DNA from: Acidobacteriota bacterium | Lineage (GTDB): Bacteria > Acidobacteriota > Blastocatellia > Pyrinomonadales > Pyrinomonadaceae | Assembly: GCA_021323895.1 (NCBI GenBank) | Contig: JAJPKD010000270.1 | Coordinates: 1-39,651 of the forward strand | Length of the DNA: 39,651 bases | Direction of reading: 5' to 3' | Shown here: one piece after another, positions 23,483 to 32,388 of the stretch | Layout of the letters: every line of letters begins with the position of its first letter | Position numbering within the stretch: the stretch's first letter is position 1 | Position numbers and translations under genes: made by a program | The notes under the pieces: generated by a model | What the model saw: only the letters and a program-made list of their open reading frames with translations | Told to the model about the DNA's origin: nothing | The model's database searches: none

Positions 23483-24808
23483 CTACTGTTGCTCAATCGT
23501 TCGCGCATAGATTGCGTGACGAGCGAAATCCGGTTCGTACACTTCGCCGCGCGGCGATTCAACTGTTTCTATGCTGTCTATCTTGCCAATCGCTTCGAGC
23601 GCGAGCAAGGCCGCGCCGCGCAAAGACGCATCGGCAACGGATGATAACTCGATAGGCTTCCCCAAAATATCCGCCAGCATCTGCGCCGCGGCGGGCGACG
23701 AAACTAGCGGCTCGTCCGCAGCAACAATCGTCGCGTTCGGAGCCAACTTGTCGAGCGCGCCAGCAAGCGCAGCTAAGCGATAACCAGTAACTTCCGTGCT
23801 CTCACGTTGGCCCAGCGTTCCTTCGTCGATGAACTGGTCGCCGATAACCACGCGATCTCGATCCGCTCGATGACTGAATAGCTCGGACGGCAAGGTCGCA
23901 GGCGGAGCGCCGCTGAACAAGACGTGAATGCCTGTGGATGATCCGATCGTCAACGCCGCGTATTCAGGCGTGACGCAACCCACGCCAATGTTGTGCGCCG
24001 CGCGGTCGCCGATTGCCGGAAACCAGGTCGCGCCTTCAAGCAGGGGCCAACGGGCCACGTGGTCCACGAAAGACAAACTAAACGTCTCGCCGGGTTGAGC
24101 AACGTCCGGTAGGTTCGAAATCGAGACACCCAAACCTTCGCACAATTCCTGATCCCAGTCGCACTCTTGTTGATTGAATAGCCCGGTACCGGATGCCATC
24201 GAAACACTTGTCGTGTCGATACCAAATAGCTGCAAGAAGAGATAGTCGCATACCGATAACCACCAGCGCGCTCGATCGAAGACTGTGGTCCGTTCATTCT
24301 TTAGCCAAAACAACTTTGCCGGCCAGTAACTTGGATGAAAACGCGCACCCGTGCGCGCGTGAGTGTTATCTTCATCGAAAGTCTTTCGAAGTTCCGCGAC
24401 AGCGGTCGTCGCACGCGTATCCGCCCACCCCAGCAAAGGCGTTACGGCGCGTCCTTGATCGTCGATGCCGAGTAGGCTGCGCCAAACACATGACACCGCA
24501 ACATAGTCGATGCGCGAGACAAAACTTTCGGCGCGCGCGGTCGCCACATCGATCGCGCGCATGATGAATTCGATCTGCGCGTTCGCATCAGATTCATCAG
24601 CCAAGTCAGCGAATTCGTCTGAGAGTGAAACGTGCGACCCAGCGATCTCGTTATCGCGACCGTCGAATAACGCTCCGGCGACTCTGTCGATACCAATGTC
24701 GAGAGCGAGCACGACTGGCTCTGGTCGTTCCAGACGGACTGACTCGTCGAGCAGCGCGGCGATGTCGGGAACGCGCTCAAGAGTTACCTCGTCGAGTACA
24801 GCGCTCAT
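23483..24808 (-). CDS. FGGY-family carbohydrate kinase (gluconokinase/xylulokinase-like)
   Basis: ATP-dependent sugar kinase of the FGGY family, 441 aa, a little short for the family (usually 480-520). The N-terminal ATPase-fold strand VVLALDIGIDRVAGALFDG, the substrate-side GWADTRA and SMASGTGLFNQQ, the hinge TIGSSTGIHVLFSG and the C-terminal SLRGAALLALEAIG are recognisable. The TIGSSTGIH segment is most like FGGY gluconokinases, but xylulose or another sugar is possible. It sits 28 bases after a PfkB kinase and 87 bases before transketolase on the same strand. A pentose/gluconate route into the pentose phosphate pathway fits, though the real substrate cannot be read. Confidence 0.87.
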   Translation of the reverse strand: MSAVLDEVTLERVPDIAALLDESVRLERPEPVVLALDIGIDRVAGALFDGRDNEIAGSHVSLSDEFADLADESDANAQIEFIMRAIDVATARAESFVSRIDYVAVSCVWRSLLGIDDQGRAVTPLLGWADTRATTAVAELRKTFDEDNTHARTGARFHPSYWPAKLFWLKNERTTVFDRARWWLSVCDYLFLQLFGIDTTSVSMASGTGLFNQQECDWDQELCEGLGVSISNLPDVAQPGETFSLSFVDHVARWPLLEGATWFPAIGDRAAHNIGVGCVTPEYAALTIGSSTGIHVLFSGAPPATLPSELFSHRADRDRVVIGDQFIDEGTLGQRESTEVTGYRLAALAGALDKLAPNATIVAADEPLVSSPAAAQMLADILGKPIELSSVADASLRGAALLALEAIGKIDSIETVESPRGEVYEPDFARHAIYARTIEQQ

Positions 24809-24836
24809 TTCAGTTTGGCGCGAGCAAAGGTTGTAG

Positions 24837-25919
24837 TTATCGCTGGATGCGCGCTGAGCCGCCTTTGGCGAAAGATCGGACTTGCTCGAGCGTGGCCATG
24901 CTGGTATCGCCTGGAAACGTAGTCAGCAACGCGCCGTGCGCCCACCCGAGTCGCAACGCTTCATCGGCCGATTCGCCCGCGAGCAATCCATAGAAAAATC
25001 CTGACGCGAAGCCGTCGCCGCCACCGACTCGGTCGTGCACCTCAAGATCGCAAGTCCCTGAGCTGTGAGTTTCACCGCCGACCCAGGCAACCGCTCCCCA
25101 GCAATGACGCGTGGTGGAATAGACTTCGCGCAAGGTCGTCGCCACGATTTTGATCTGCGGGTGCTTGTCAACGACGCGATCGATCATGCCGAAGAAAGCG
25201 GTGGCGTCGAGCTTCGAACTTGCGGCGACCTCCGGGCCGGGAATGCCGAGTCCTTTCTGCAAGTCCTCTTCATTCCCGACCAGCACATCGACATTCTTTA
25301 CGATGCGATTGATGACTTCGACGGCGCGATCCTGGCCGCCGGAAATCTTCCAAAGCTTCTCGCGGAAGTTCAGATCGAACGAGACGACGGCGCCGGCGGC
25401 TTTGGCCGCTTGCATCGCTTCGATAATTAATTCGGCAGTAGTAGGCGATAGCGACGCGAAGATGCCGCCGCTGTGAAACCAGCGCACCCCGTCGGCAAAA
25501 ATCTTCGGCCAGTCGAAATCGCCGGGTTTCAAACGCGCGGCGGCTTCATCTGAGCGGTTGTAAAAAACGACCGGTGCGCGCACGCCGTAGCCGCGATCGC
25601 TATAGACCGTGGCGATGTTCGGACCGCTGACGCCATTGTGATCGAAATGCTTGTAGAAGGGCTTGACGCCCATCCCCCGCACGCGTTCAGCGATGAGATC
25701 GCCAATCGGATAATCGACCATGGCAGTCGCGATCCCGGTGCGCAGGCGAAAGCAGTCGGCGAGATTAGCAGACACGTTAAACTCGCCGCCGCTAACATGA
25801 ATCTGGCACTCAGCCGCTTTGCGAAATGGCACGATGCCGGGATCGAGTCGATGAACCACGGCGCCGAGGGACAAGAAATCGAGATCGCCGGCGCTGGGGA
25901 TTTTGAGACTGTCTGTCAT
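24837..25919 (-). CDS. PfkB-family sugar kinase (2-keto-3-deoxygluconate kinase-like)
   Basis: Ribokinase/PfkB-family kinase, 360 aa. The family's first signature lies near GGEFNVSANLADC (about 44-57), and the second at DRVGGGDGFASGFFYG, with catalytic base Asp302. This replaces the common DTxGAGD by DRVGGGD, a form typical of KdgK-type kinases. The KdgK-like block SFDLNFREKLW is also present. Likely phosphorylates 2-keto-3-deoxygluconate or a related keto-sugar acid; other substrates are possible. It leads a minus-strand run with the FGGY kinase and transketolase. ATG at 25919; the promoter must lie in the 159-bp gap to the divergent zinc-ribbon gene. Confidence 0.9.
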   Translation of the reverse strand: MTDSLKIPSAGDLDFLSLGAVVHRLDPGIVPFRKAAECQIHVSGGEFNVSANLADCFRLRTGIATAMVDYPIGDLIAERVRGMGVKPFYKHFDHNGVSGPNIATVYSDRGYGVRAPVVFYNRSDEAAARLKPGDFDWPKIFADGVRWFHSGGIFASLSPTTAELIIEAMQAAKAAGAVVSFDLNFREKLWKISGGQDRAVEVINRIVKNVDVLVGNEEDLQKGLGIPGPEVAASSKLDATAFFGMIDRVVDKHPQIKIVATTLREVYSTTRHCWGAVAWVGGETHSSGTCDLEVHDRVGGGDGFASGFFYGLLAGESADEALRLGWAHGALLTTFPGDTSMATLEQVRSFAKGGSARIQR

Positions 25920-26003
25920 TGCATTTTCCGTGACCGCGGGCGACGGACTTTTTCCGCGTCAGCATCGCATAGCACCGTTTTTTCGTCCAGTGTGTTGCGT
26001 CTA

Positions 26004-26076
26004 GGTACGCATGCCTCCGGCATGCCGTCGGCTGTGATAGATTAGTCCTACTTAGCACGGCGGAGGCGTGCGTACC
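26004..26076. repeat. palindromic repeat abutting the zinc-ribbon gene start
   Basis: 22-bp arms 26004-26025 (GGTACGCATGCCTCCGGCATGC) and 26055-26076 pair at 19 of 22 positions. The right arm ends 2 bases before the ATG at 26079, so the gene has no Shine-Dalgarno and its start is part of the structured element. Confidence 0.88.
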
Positions 26077-26078
26077 CC

Positions 26079-26798
26079 ATGCAGGCGCAAAACCTTAACT
26101 GTCCAAATTGCGGCGCGTCGATTTCTTCCGATTCGCCGCGCTGCCAGTACTGCGAATCGAAGCTGGCCACGATCGCGTGTCCGTCGTGCTTTGCGATGAT
26201 GTTCGCCGGCAGTAAGCACTGTCCGCACTGCGGCGCGGCGGCGGCAGATGCTGCAAAAGCCGAACTTTCAATCCTGAAATGCCCGCGGTGCCGCATCGAC
26301 ATGACGCCAATCACATTGGGCGCCGAGCAAATTCGCGAGTGTGAAACCTGCGGCGGATTGTGGTTGGAAGTCGCGGTGTTCGAGAAGATTTGCGCCAGCC
26401 GCGAAGAACAATCCGCGGTGCTCGGTGGCGCATCGCATGAGCCTGAGCGCGCTGCGGGAAGTGAAGCGAAGGTTCGCTACGTGCCTTGCCCGCAATGTAG
26501 CCAATTGATGAATCGGATTAATTTCGCGCGTTGCTCTGGCGTGATCGTCGATGTGTGCAAAGGTCACGGCACCTGGTTTGATCGCGACGAGCTGAGTTCG
26601 ATCATTCAATTCATTCGCGACGGCGGCTTGGAACTTTCGCGTCAAAAAGAAAAGATGGAAATTGAAGACGAGCGCCAGAAGCTTAAGACCGAACAGATTG
26701 CCGCAGCGAATCGCGAGTTACTGCGTATGCGTCTCGAGGATGAACGAGTCGGCGGTCTCTCTGCCGCCGGCGGAATACTGAAGTTCCTGATTGAATAG
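26079..26798 (+). CDS. Multi-zinc-ribbon protein with zf-TFIIB-like domain
   Basis: 239-aa cytoplasmic protein with four CxxC-rich modules. A double zinc ribbon is formed by C8/C11, C22/C25, C34/C37 and C48/C51. A zf-TFIIB-like module follows (C68/C71, C88/C91, in ECETCGGLWLE), then a second one (C137/C140 and the C152/C160 region, GHGTWFDRDEL). Each TFIIB-type module ends in the usual GGxWL/GTWFDxxEL pattern. The C terminus (about 185-230) is a charged coiled coil, followed by a Gly-rich stretch. Such proteins are widespread in bacteria and of unknown function; nucleic-acid or protein binding is a guess. The ATG at 26079 directly follows a palindromic element. Confidence 0.88.
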   Translation: MQAQNLNCPNCGASISSDSPRCQYCESKLATIACPSCFAMMFAGSKHCPHCGAAAADAAKAELSILKCPRCRIDMTPITLGAEQIRECETCGGLWLEVAVFEKICASREEQSAVLGGASHEPERAAGSEAKVRYVPCPQCSQLMNRINFARCSGVIVDVCKGHGTWFDRDELSSIIQFIRDGGLELSRQKEKMEIEDERQKLKTEQIAAANRELLRMRLEDERVGGLSAAGGILKFLIE

Positions 26799-26811
26799 CT
26801 GGCAAGTTTTC

Positions 26812-27370
26812 ATGTTCTCAATTCGTCGCCCTTCACCCGAACAGATCGAAGAGTTTATTAATCAATCCAAGGCTCTTACGCTCTCGTACGACCAAGTTGG
26901 GATCGCCAATGGAAAACCCTCGGGATTCAAGGCCGACGAAGCCAGTGCGGTGATTGGAACCGGTCGCGATGTTTTTGTCAGAGCCAGAGACGCCCTGACG
27001 AACTGGCAACAATTCAAACTTGGTTGGGTCGAGCTGTTTCCGTGCGGTGCATCAATCGAGCCGGACACCAACGTCGCGGTTTTGGCTCGTCATTTGGGAT
27101 GCTGGTCGCTCAATGGATGTCGGGTCGTTTATTCAATCAATGGTCCGATGCGATTTGGTTTTGCGTATGGAACGCTGACCAATCACGCTGAATGTGGCGA
27201 GGAAGTCTTTGAAAGTCTCGGTGAATGATGAAGGCGCCGAGATTTAACGGATTCGCGCTGTGTCGAAACCACGCGCGGCGTTAGCGCGCATCGGTTATCC
27301 AATTACGAGAATGTTTCAAGCAAGGTTTCGTCGCGATTCAATTCACCCCATGCAGCGCGCCGTTCGCTAG
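26812..27370 (+). pseudogene. DUF1990-family gene, disrupted by a frameshift and an in-frame stop
   Basis: The first frame runs from ATG 26812 to a TGA at 27226 and matches DUF1990 up to AYGTLTNHAECGEEVF, then leaves the family pattern. The next frame, joined after dropping one base near 27208-27213 (TTTGAAA), reads KVSVNDEGAEI, a stop (TAA 27245-27247), then RIRAVSKPRAALARIGYPITRM and FQARFRRDSIHPMQRAVR to a TAG at 27368. That is the usual DUF1990 C terminus (SRPRxxLARxGYPxTRxxQxRFRRDS). The gene therefore once coded for about 185 aa. Its tail overlaps the end of the convergent GT-C gene by 4 bases. DUF1990 proteins are of unknown function. An upstream TTG/ATG extension (26791) is not needed. 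Confidence 0.82.
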
Positions 27371-29142
27371 TGGGAGTCGTCGTCATCGTCATCATCCTCG
27401 TCCTTCTTATTGGGATCGACCCGATGATAAATCTCGTAATTGCCGACAGAGTCGATTTGCTCAAAGTCTGCTTCTAACGCGGCCGTGATTTGTTCTTCTT
27501 CCTGATTCACACCGTCGTCCTCATCCTGCAAATCCTGTTTGACGATCAGCCATTTGATATTTCGTTCGCGGCAGATTTCGCGAATTTGTTCGGGCGAATA
27601 CGGGTTCACCGTTCGATCAAACAACAAAACCGGAAACTGCGGACGCCGCCCGGTTGCGTAATAGAACGGATCTTCGCCGGGAAGCAGCAGGATGCCTTCG
27701 TCGCGGGGAATCTTCTGTTCCGCGTAGCTTACCAGTTCTTCAAATTGCGGAATCCATTCGCCGCGCGTCGAGAGTCCTTTCAAAGCGGGCAGCTTCGATC
27801 GTCTCAGTTCGCCGTCGTCAAGGTTGGCATAGCTCAGACGCTCGTGCGAGCGGACGTAGAACGCGCCGGCGATCGACAGCGAGACCACGATAATCGCCGC
27901 TGTGATCAGTGAGACTGTCGCGCCATGTTCCTTCGCAAACTCACTGACCGCCACGAGGTTCGTCGCAATCAGAATCATCAAGAGCGGCCAGATGGCATAG
28001 GTCGATCCCCAAAGCTGTTGCGACATGAAACAGCCATTGATTGCCGCGATCAAAACGAACGGCAGAATCAGCGCAGTGCCGGATCGTTTCTTGATGGTTG
28101 CGATCGCTACTATGAATGCGACGATGATTACCACGGGCCAAACGTTAACCAAACGCTCGGCGCGCTCGGAAGGATCAGAATCGCGGAGCAGATAAATCAC
28201 CGGCCAAACGAATGGAATCGAAATCAGCAGCGCCGCCAGCATCGTCAGCCAGCGATTTCGTTCTCGAGCAAACCATAGCAGCAACACGCCCAGGACAATC
28301 AGCCCGAGCCAAATGAAGGTCACCTTGTCGGTGTAGATGCCGAGCATCTCGGCGCGTGCCGGCGTTCGACGTTCGGCCGCGAATTGAATCGTCCAGTGCC
28401 AATAATTTTTCAATCCAGCGGTCCACTGAATTAACAGCAGCGCGATTCCGGAGGTCGCTGCGGCACTCGCGACCGCTAGAACATATCGGCGCATCGGTCG
28501 CCGTCGAATTCGTTCCCAAACTGCGAGCGCTGCGAGCAGAGCGATCGCGCTCAAAAGAAACAGCAGCCCGGTGTTCTGCTTCACAAAGAAGGGAACGACG
28601 AGAAAAACCCCGGCGAGGATTGGCATCAGCTTGGACGATCGTTTCTGCTCCAGCCTTTCTAGTAGCAGCATGGCGATCAAGATCGCGAGCGTGCAATCCG
28701 GATCGTAGAACGGATGCGGAAACACTGAGTAAATGCCGAGCGGAATCAACGGCAAACTCAAAATGAATGCCAGCAGTCGGGCGTGCGACATCTCGCGGAG
28801 AGCGTTCCGCAGAATGCGCCACGTGAGCACCGTTCCCAGTCCGCCGGTGATCGCGCAATAGGCCACCGTGTGCCAGAAGACTCTTCCGGCCAGTTTGATG
28901 ATGGCAGCCTGAATCAGGAACGTGAGCGGCGGATACGGAAACGGAAAATCGCGATAAGGAAATTCGCCGAGCGAGATTCGGTGTGCAGTTTCGAGGACGT
29001 AGCTCAAATCCCAAATCACCGCCAGGTGCGCGTTTTGCCAAACGACGACTGCGCTGGTTGCGACGAACAAGACAATTCCCGCAGCTACTTTCAGAAGGGT
29101 GAAAGAGTTCCCGGGTCGAGTAGTCGCTTCGTCTTGTGGCAT
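27367..29142 (-). CDS. Polytopic GT-C-type glycosyltransferase (GT39/PMT-like)
   Basis: 591-aa membrane protein with about 11-12 hydrophobic segments between residues 15 and 430 and a C-terminal soluble domain (about 440-575). The first long loop holds VIWDLSYVLETAHRISLGEF then PYRDFPFPYPPLTF, with the acidic Asp/Glu pattern typical of lipid-phosphate-sugar-dependent GT-C enzymes (PMT, ArnT and relatives). Such enzymes add a sugar from an undecaprenyl or dolichol-phosphate carrier on the outer face of the inner membrane. The protein ends in an unusually acidic tail, DPNKKDEDDDDDDDSH. It follows the GT4 gene by 10 bases and is the last gene of the polysaccharide operon. The exact acceptor is unknown. 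Confidence 0.85.
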   Translation of the reverse strand: MPQDEATTRPGNSFTLLKVAAGIVLFVATSAVVVWQNAHLAVIWDLSYVLETAHRISLGEFPYRDFPFPYPPLTFLIQAAIIKLAGRVFWHTVAYCAITGGLGTVLTWRILRNALREMSHARLLAFILSLPLIPLGIYSVFPHPFYDPDCTLAILIAMLLLERLEQKRSSKLMPILAGVFLVVPFFVKQNTGLLFLLSAIALLAALAVWERIRRRPMRRYVLAVASAAATSGIALLLIQWTAGLKNYWHWTIQFAAERRTPARAEMLGIYTDKVTFIWLGLIVLGVLLLWFARERNRWLTMLAALLISIPFVWPVIYLLRDSDPSERAERLVNVWPVVIIVAFIVAIATIKKRSGTALILPFVLIAAINGCFMSQQLWGSTYAIWPLLMILIATNLVAVSEFAKEHGATVSLITAAIIVVSLSIAGAFYVRSHERLSYANLDDGELRRSKLPALKGLSTRGEWIPQFEELVSYAEQKIPRDEGILLLPGEDPFYYATGRRPQFPVLLFDRTVNPYSPEQIREICRERNIKWLIVKQDLQDEDDGVNQEEEQITAALEADFEQIDSVGNYEIYHRVDPNKKDEDDDDDDDSH

Positions 29143-29152
29143 GAATGATGTG

Positions 29153-30418
29153 TCAGTGATGCGCGATAGCCCAGGGATGAAGTTCCTGCGTAAGCGAATT
29201 CTGGACTCGATGGCCGTTGCCGCTCAAGCGGCCGTACGTTTCCAGCATGAGGGGAAGGACCACAGACGGCGAGAAGAGTTGTTGATAACGTTCGTACGCA
29301 GCCTGGCCCATTCGCTCGCGCAGATCGCGGTTGTTTGCGAGTCTTATCATCGCCTCGGCCAGCGCGTTCGCATCGCCAGCCGGGACCAGAATGCCCGAGT
29401 CGTCACCAATCATATCAGGAACACCCCCGACGTTTGACGCAATGATCGGCTTGCGATGGGCCATTGCCTCAACGATGCTGTTCGGCGTGCCTTCCGTGAA
29501 CGACGGCATCACAAAGACATCGATGCTTTCCATGAACGAGCGGCGCTCTTCCGGATGCGTGTAAACGCCATGATAGCGATAACGCCCCGCCATGTTGAAG
29601 GCCTTGGCCTGTACGGCGATCTTCTGCCTTTGCGAACCGTCACCCGCCAGATTGAGATGAATTTGATGGTTCTGCTGGCCGGCCATCGCCAACGCATTCA
29701 TCAGCACCATTGGGCCTTTCAATTCTTCCATGCGCGCCGCAAACCCGAAAGTGACTCTTTCATCGGCGGAAACTCTCGGCGTAGCCCCATTCACTAATTC
29801 ATGCGACATGATCGGGAGCACCGACAGACCTTTGTGCGGCGGCAGTTCCTCCCGGCAATGATTCATCAACAAAGGTGACAGCGCCGCGATCTCCGAACAG
29901 AGCGGGAGCACGGAAGCGAACTCGTGATAGTAATCGAATTCCGGCGGATGATAAGGAATTCCCAGTTCCTGATACATCACTGGAATTCCCGCATCGTGGG
30001 CCGCTTTGATCATAACCGCCGCGCCGGCGTTGGGCGTCATGACGTGCACCAGATCGGGCTGCTGCGCTGCAAAAAAATCGCGACATTGACGAGTGTACCT
30101 CTCCGCCATCGCGGTCAGCATCGGCTGCGTTTTCCGGCGAAAGAAATTCTTCGAAGCTGGAAAACTGTAGAACATCCGATTCGCGATCCTTCGACCTGCG
30201 CCATACGAGTTCTGCGTCAAATTGGAAGCGATCCACGACACCGGCACATCACCTTCGAGCAGACGCTGATAATACTGATCCTCTTCCGCGTGCAGATACA
30301 TCAACAGCACGGACACACTCTGGCCCGCCTGGCGCAACTCCGCCGCATAAGTCACCAACGTTTCGTCGGCGCCGCTGATGGGTCCGTCAAAATGACTTTT
30401 GCAGAGAACGATCTTCAT
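29153..30418 (-). CDS. Glycosyltransferase family 4
   Basis: Retaining GT-B glycosyltransferase, 421 aa. The N-terminal acceptor domain begins MKIVLCKSHFDGPISGADET. The C-terminal donor domain carries MEELKGPMVLMNALAMAG and the EX7E motif in EGTPNSIVEAMAHRKPIIASNVGGVPDMIGDDSGI, with both Glu present, as in active GT4 enzymes. It would add a nucleotide-activated sugar to the polysaccharide or its lipid-linked precursor on the cytoplasmic side. The ATG lies inside the end of the upstream GT2 gene (32-base overlap), so the two are translated together. Sugar specificity cannot be inferred. Confidence 0.93.
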   Translation of the reverse strand: MKIVLCKSHFDGPISGADETLVTYAAELRQAGQSVSVLLMYLHAEEDQYYQRLLEGDVPVSWIASNLTQNSYGAGRRIANRMFYSFPASKNFFRRKTQPMLTAMAERYTRQCRDFFAAQQPDLVHVMTPNAGAAVMIKAAHDAGIPVMYQELGIPYHPPEFDYYHEFASVLPLCSEIAALSPLLMNHCREELPPHKGLSVLPIMSHELVNGATPRVSADERVTFGFAARMEELKGPMVLMNALAMAGQQNHQIHLNLAGDGSQRQKIAVQAKAFNMAGRYRYHGVYTHPEERRSFMESIDVFVMPSFTEGTPNSIVEAMAHRKPIIASNVGGVPDMIGDDSGILVPAGDANALAEAMIRLANNRDLRERMGQAAYERYQQLFSPSVVLPLMLETYGRLSGNGHRVQNSLTQELHPWAIAHH

Positions 30419-31403
30419 CTTCGTCCAAATTGGATCGCAGTTTTTTGAAGTTAGTTTTTGCGTCAGCCAGATCGCGCTGAGTCGCGGCTGATCTGATTAG
30501 TGCCTTCACGGTCCGCAGATTCATCCAGCGCCTGCACACGAACCATAGCCCGATCGGATGAAGTAACCAGAGAGTTCGTGCGCTGCGAAAAGCCCGTGAG
30601 AATCCGCCCTGCCGAAGCTCGCTGAAAATATTCCAGGCCAAATGTTCCGCAACGTGTTTTGAGAATTCCTGCCACGCGCGTCGCTGCTGAACTCGCGAAG
30701 CAGCGGCGAAACGCGGCAGCTTGGTGAAGGCACGTCGAAAGTGTCGGCTGGCTTTCGCAATTACATCGACTGTATTCGAACTGCCTTGGACTGAGTCAGG
30801 AAATGATTGCCGCCAAACGATCACAGGATATTGAACCGCGGCTGTGGGAAAAATTTCTGTGACGCGCACCCACAAGTCCCAATCATCAATTCCCGGAATT
30901 GCATCATCAAGCAGCCCAATCGCAATCAGCGCCGAGCGGCGCACGACCACGCTGCCGCAGGGAATAAAGTTGCGAGCCAACAATGGCCAGAAGATATCTC
31001 CCTGCGGACAAAGCATCGGAAATGGCTCGCCGCGCTCACCATTTTCGGTTTCAGGAATGGCTTGACCGTAAACAAATGCAGCATCTGGCGTTCTCTCCAG
31101 CGCTTCAATCTGTTCATCGAGCGAGCCGGGCAGCCGCAGATCATCGTCATCCAGAAAAGTTATGTAATCTCCGCTGCTTGCTACGAGTCCAATATTCCGC
31201 GCGCCGGCGACTTGCTGGTTGCGATCGACACGTACGTACTTGATGTCGGCAATTGATTTGCAGACTGCGACGGTCTCGTCACTCGACGCATCATCGACGA
31301 CGATTATTTCCACGTCGCGTCCGGCCCGGCGCGCACTGTTGATCGCTTTCGGCAGCAAATCCGGCCGGTGGCGCGTGGCGATGATGACACTGACGTTTGG
31401 CAT
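30387..31403 (-). CDS. Glycosyltransferase family 2 (A)
   Basis: Inverting GT-A glycosyltransferase, 338 aa from the ATG at 31403; a GTG at 31415 would add four residues. Nucleotide-sugar binding and metal motifs: VSVIIATRHRPDLLPKAI, EIIVVDDASSDET, and FLDDDDLRLPGS as the DXD region. The catalytic-side motif GIDDWDLWVRV resembles the usual xEDxxL site with Asp in place of Glu. It is a tandem paralogue of the next gene (31454-32386), sharing most of these blocks. It overlaps the GT4 gene by 32 bases. Acts on the cytoplasmic face in polymer assembly; sugar unknown. Confidence 0.93.
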   Translation of the reverse strand: MPNVSVIIATRHRPDLLPKAINSARRAGRDVEIIVVDDASSDETVAVCKSIADIKYVRVDRNQQVAGARNIGLVASSGDYITFLDDDDLRLPGSLDEQIEALERTPDAAFVYGQAIPETENGERGEPFPMLCPQGDIFWPLLARNFIPCGSVVVRRSALIAIGLLDDAIPGIDDWDLWVRVTEIFPTAAVQYPVIVWRQSFPDSVQGSSNTVDVIAKASRHFRRAFTKLPRFAAASRVQQRRAWQEFSKHVAEHLAWNIFSELRQGGFSRAFRSARTLWLLHPIGLWFVCRRWMNLRTVKALIRSAATQRDLADAKTNFKKLRSNLDEDEDRSLQKSF

Positions 31404-31453
31404 GAACTTGTGCACGACGACCGATCGGGGGAGATCAGGTTGGAATTGATTCG

Positions 31454-32386
31454 CTAGCGTTCGATAAGACCAGTTCTCAAGATCAAGTTCTTTGCGAGCT
31501 TTTCATAAGCGCCCGGCCGGACGATGCTGATTGGATCGAGCCTCAGCGCAACCAGAACATTCGCGATCGCCGCTTTCACTTTGAAAGACGGCAGATGCTT
31601 CGCGGCGGCGGTCCAGATCAGATTCTCTGAAATGCGGTTGACCATTCGTTTGCGCGCGGCCCGCCGTTCGACTTTCGTGGCGGCGACCACGCGCGGCAAC
31701 CGAAACAAATTTCGCTGGTGTCGAGCGACGCGTAGCAGTTGCGCCGCGCGCGCTGACGAACCCTGACCTGAATCCGGAGTCGGCTGCCGATAAAGTCCGA
31801 CCGGCTCCGGCATGACCACCACGGGATACAACTCGGCGATGCGCGTGAAGATGTCCCAATCGTCGATGCTGCAGATGTGCCGGTTCAGCAGACCGATGCG
31901 CAGAAAGCATTCTTTTCGAATCAACGTACACAACGGCATCACTGGAAAGGCGAGTTCCAACAGCTCCCAAAAAACATCTCCGCCTGCCCGTTTTGGTTGA
32001 ATCAGCTCCGCGGTTGGCTGATAGTTTTGATCGGCCATGATCATCGCGCCGCAAACAAAGCCTGCATCCGGGTTGGCGTCGAGCAACGCGGCCTGACGAT
32101 CCAGAGATCCCGGCAGCCGCAAATCATCATCGTCCAGAAACGCGACGTACTCTCCGGTGCTCACGAAAATGCCGACATTGCGCGCGCCCGCGACACCCTG
32201 GTTTCTCTCGAGGCGCACGTACTTGATGCCTTCAAGTCCGCGGCAGACATCGGCAGTTTCGTCAATCGATGCGTCATCGACGACGATGATTTCGACATCG
32301 CTTCCGGCGGCCCGCGCGCTTTCGACCGCGCGCGGCAACAAGTGCGGTCGATTGTGAGTCGGAATGATGACGCTGATTTTGGACAT
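31454..32386 (-). CDS. Glycosyltransferase family 2 (B), tandem paralogue
   Basis: 310-aa GT-A enzyme: SVIIPTHNRPHLLPRAVESA, EIIVVDDASIDET, FLDDDDLRLPGSLD and SIDDWDIFTRIAEL, then YRQPTPDSGQGSSARA. The same landmarks, including DDDDLRLPGSLD and the QGSS block, occur in the downstream GT2 gene, so the two arose by tandem duplication and probably transfer different or successive residues. It follows the ABC ATPase by 2 bases. Like GT2 (A), it has an Asp-Asp-Trp-Asp at the position of the common ED motif. Confidence 0.93.
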   Translation of the reverse strand: MSKISVIIPTHNRPHLLPRAVESARAAGSDVEIIVVDDASIDETADVCRGLEGIKYVRLERNQGVAGARNVGIFVSTGEYVAFLDDDDLRLPGSLDRQAALLDANPDAGFVCGAMIMADQNYQPTAELIQPKRAGGDVFWELLELAFPVMPLCTLIRKECFLRIGLLNRHICSIDDWDIFTRIAELYPVVVMPEPVGLYRQPTPDSGQGSSARAAQLLRVARHQRNLFRLPRVVAATKVERRAARKRMVNRISENLIWTAAAKHLPSFKVKAAIANVLVALRLDPISIVRPGAYEKLAKNLILRTGLIER

Positions 32387-32388
32387 CG

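Noticed and set aside
28175-29041. A 288-codon minus-strand ORF within the GT-C gene
   Set aside because: Same strand, other frame; Arg/Ser-rich without motifs, whereas the GT-C frame has a full set of TM helices.
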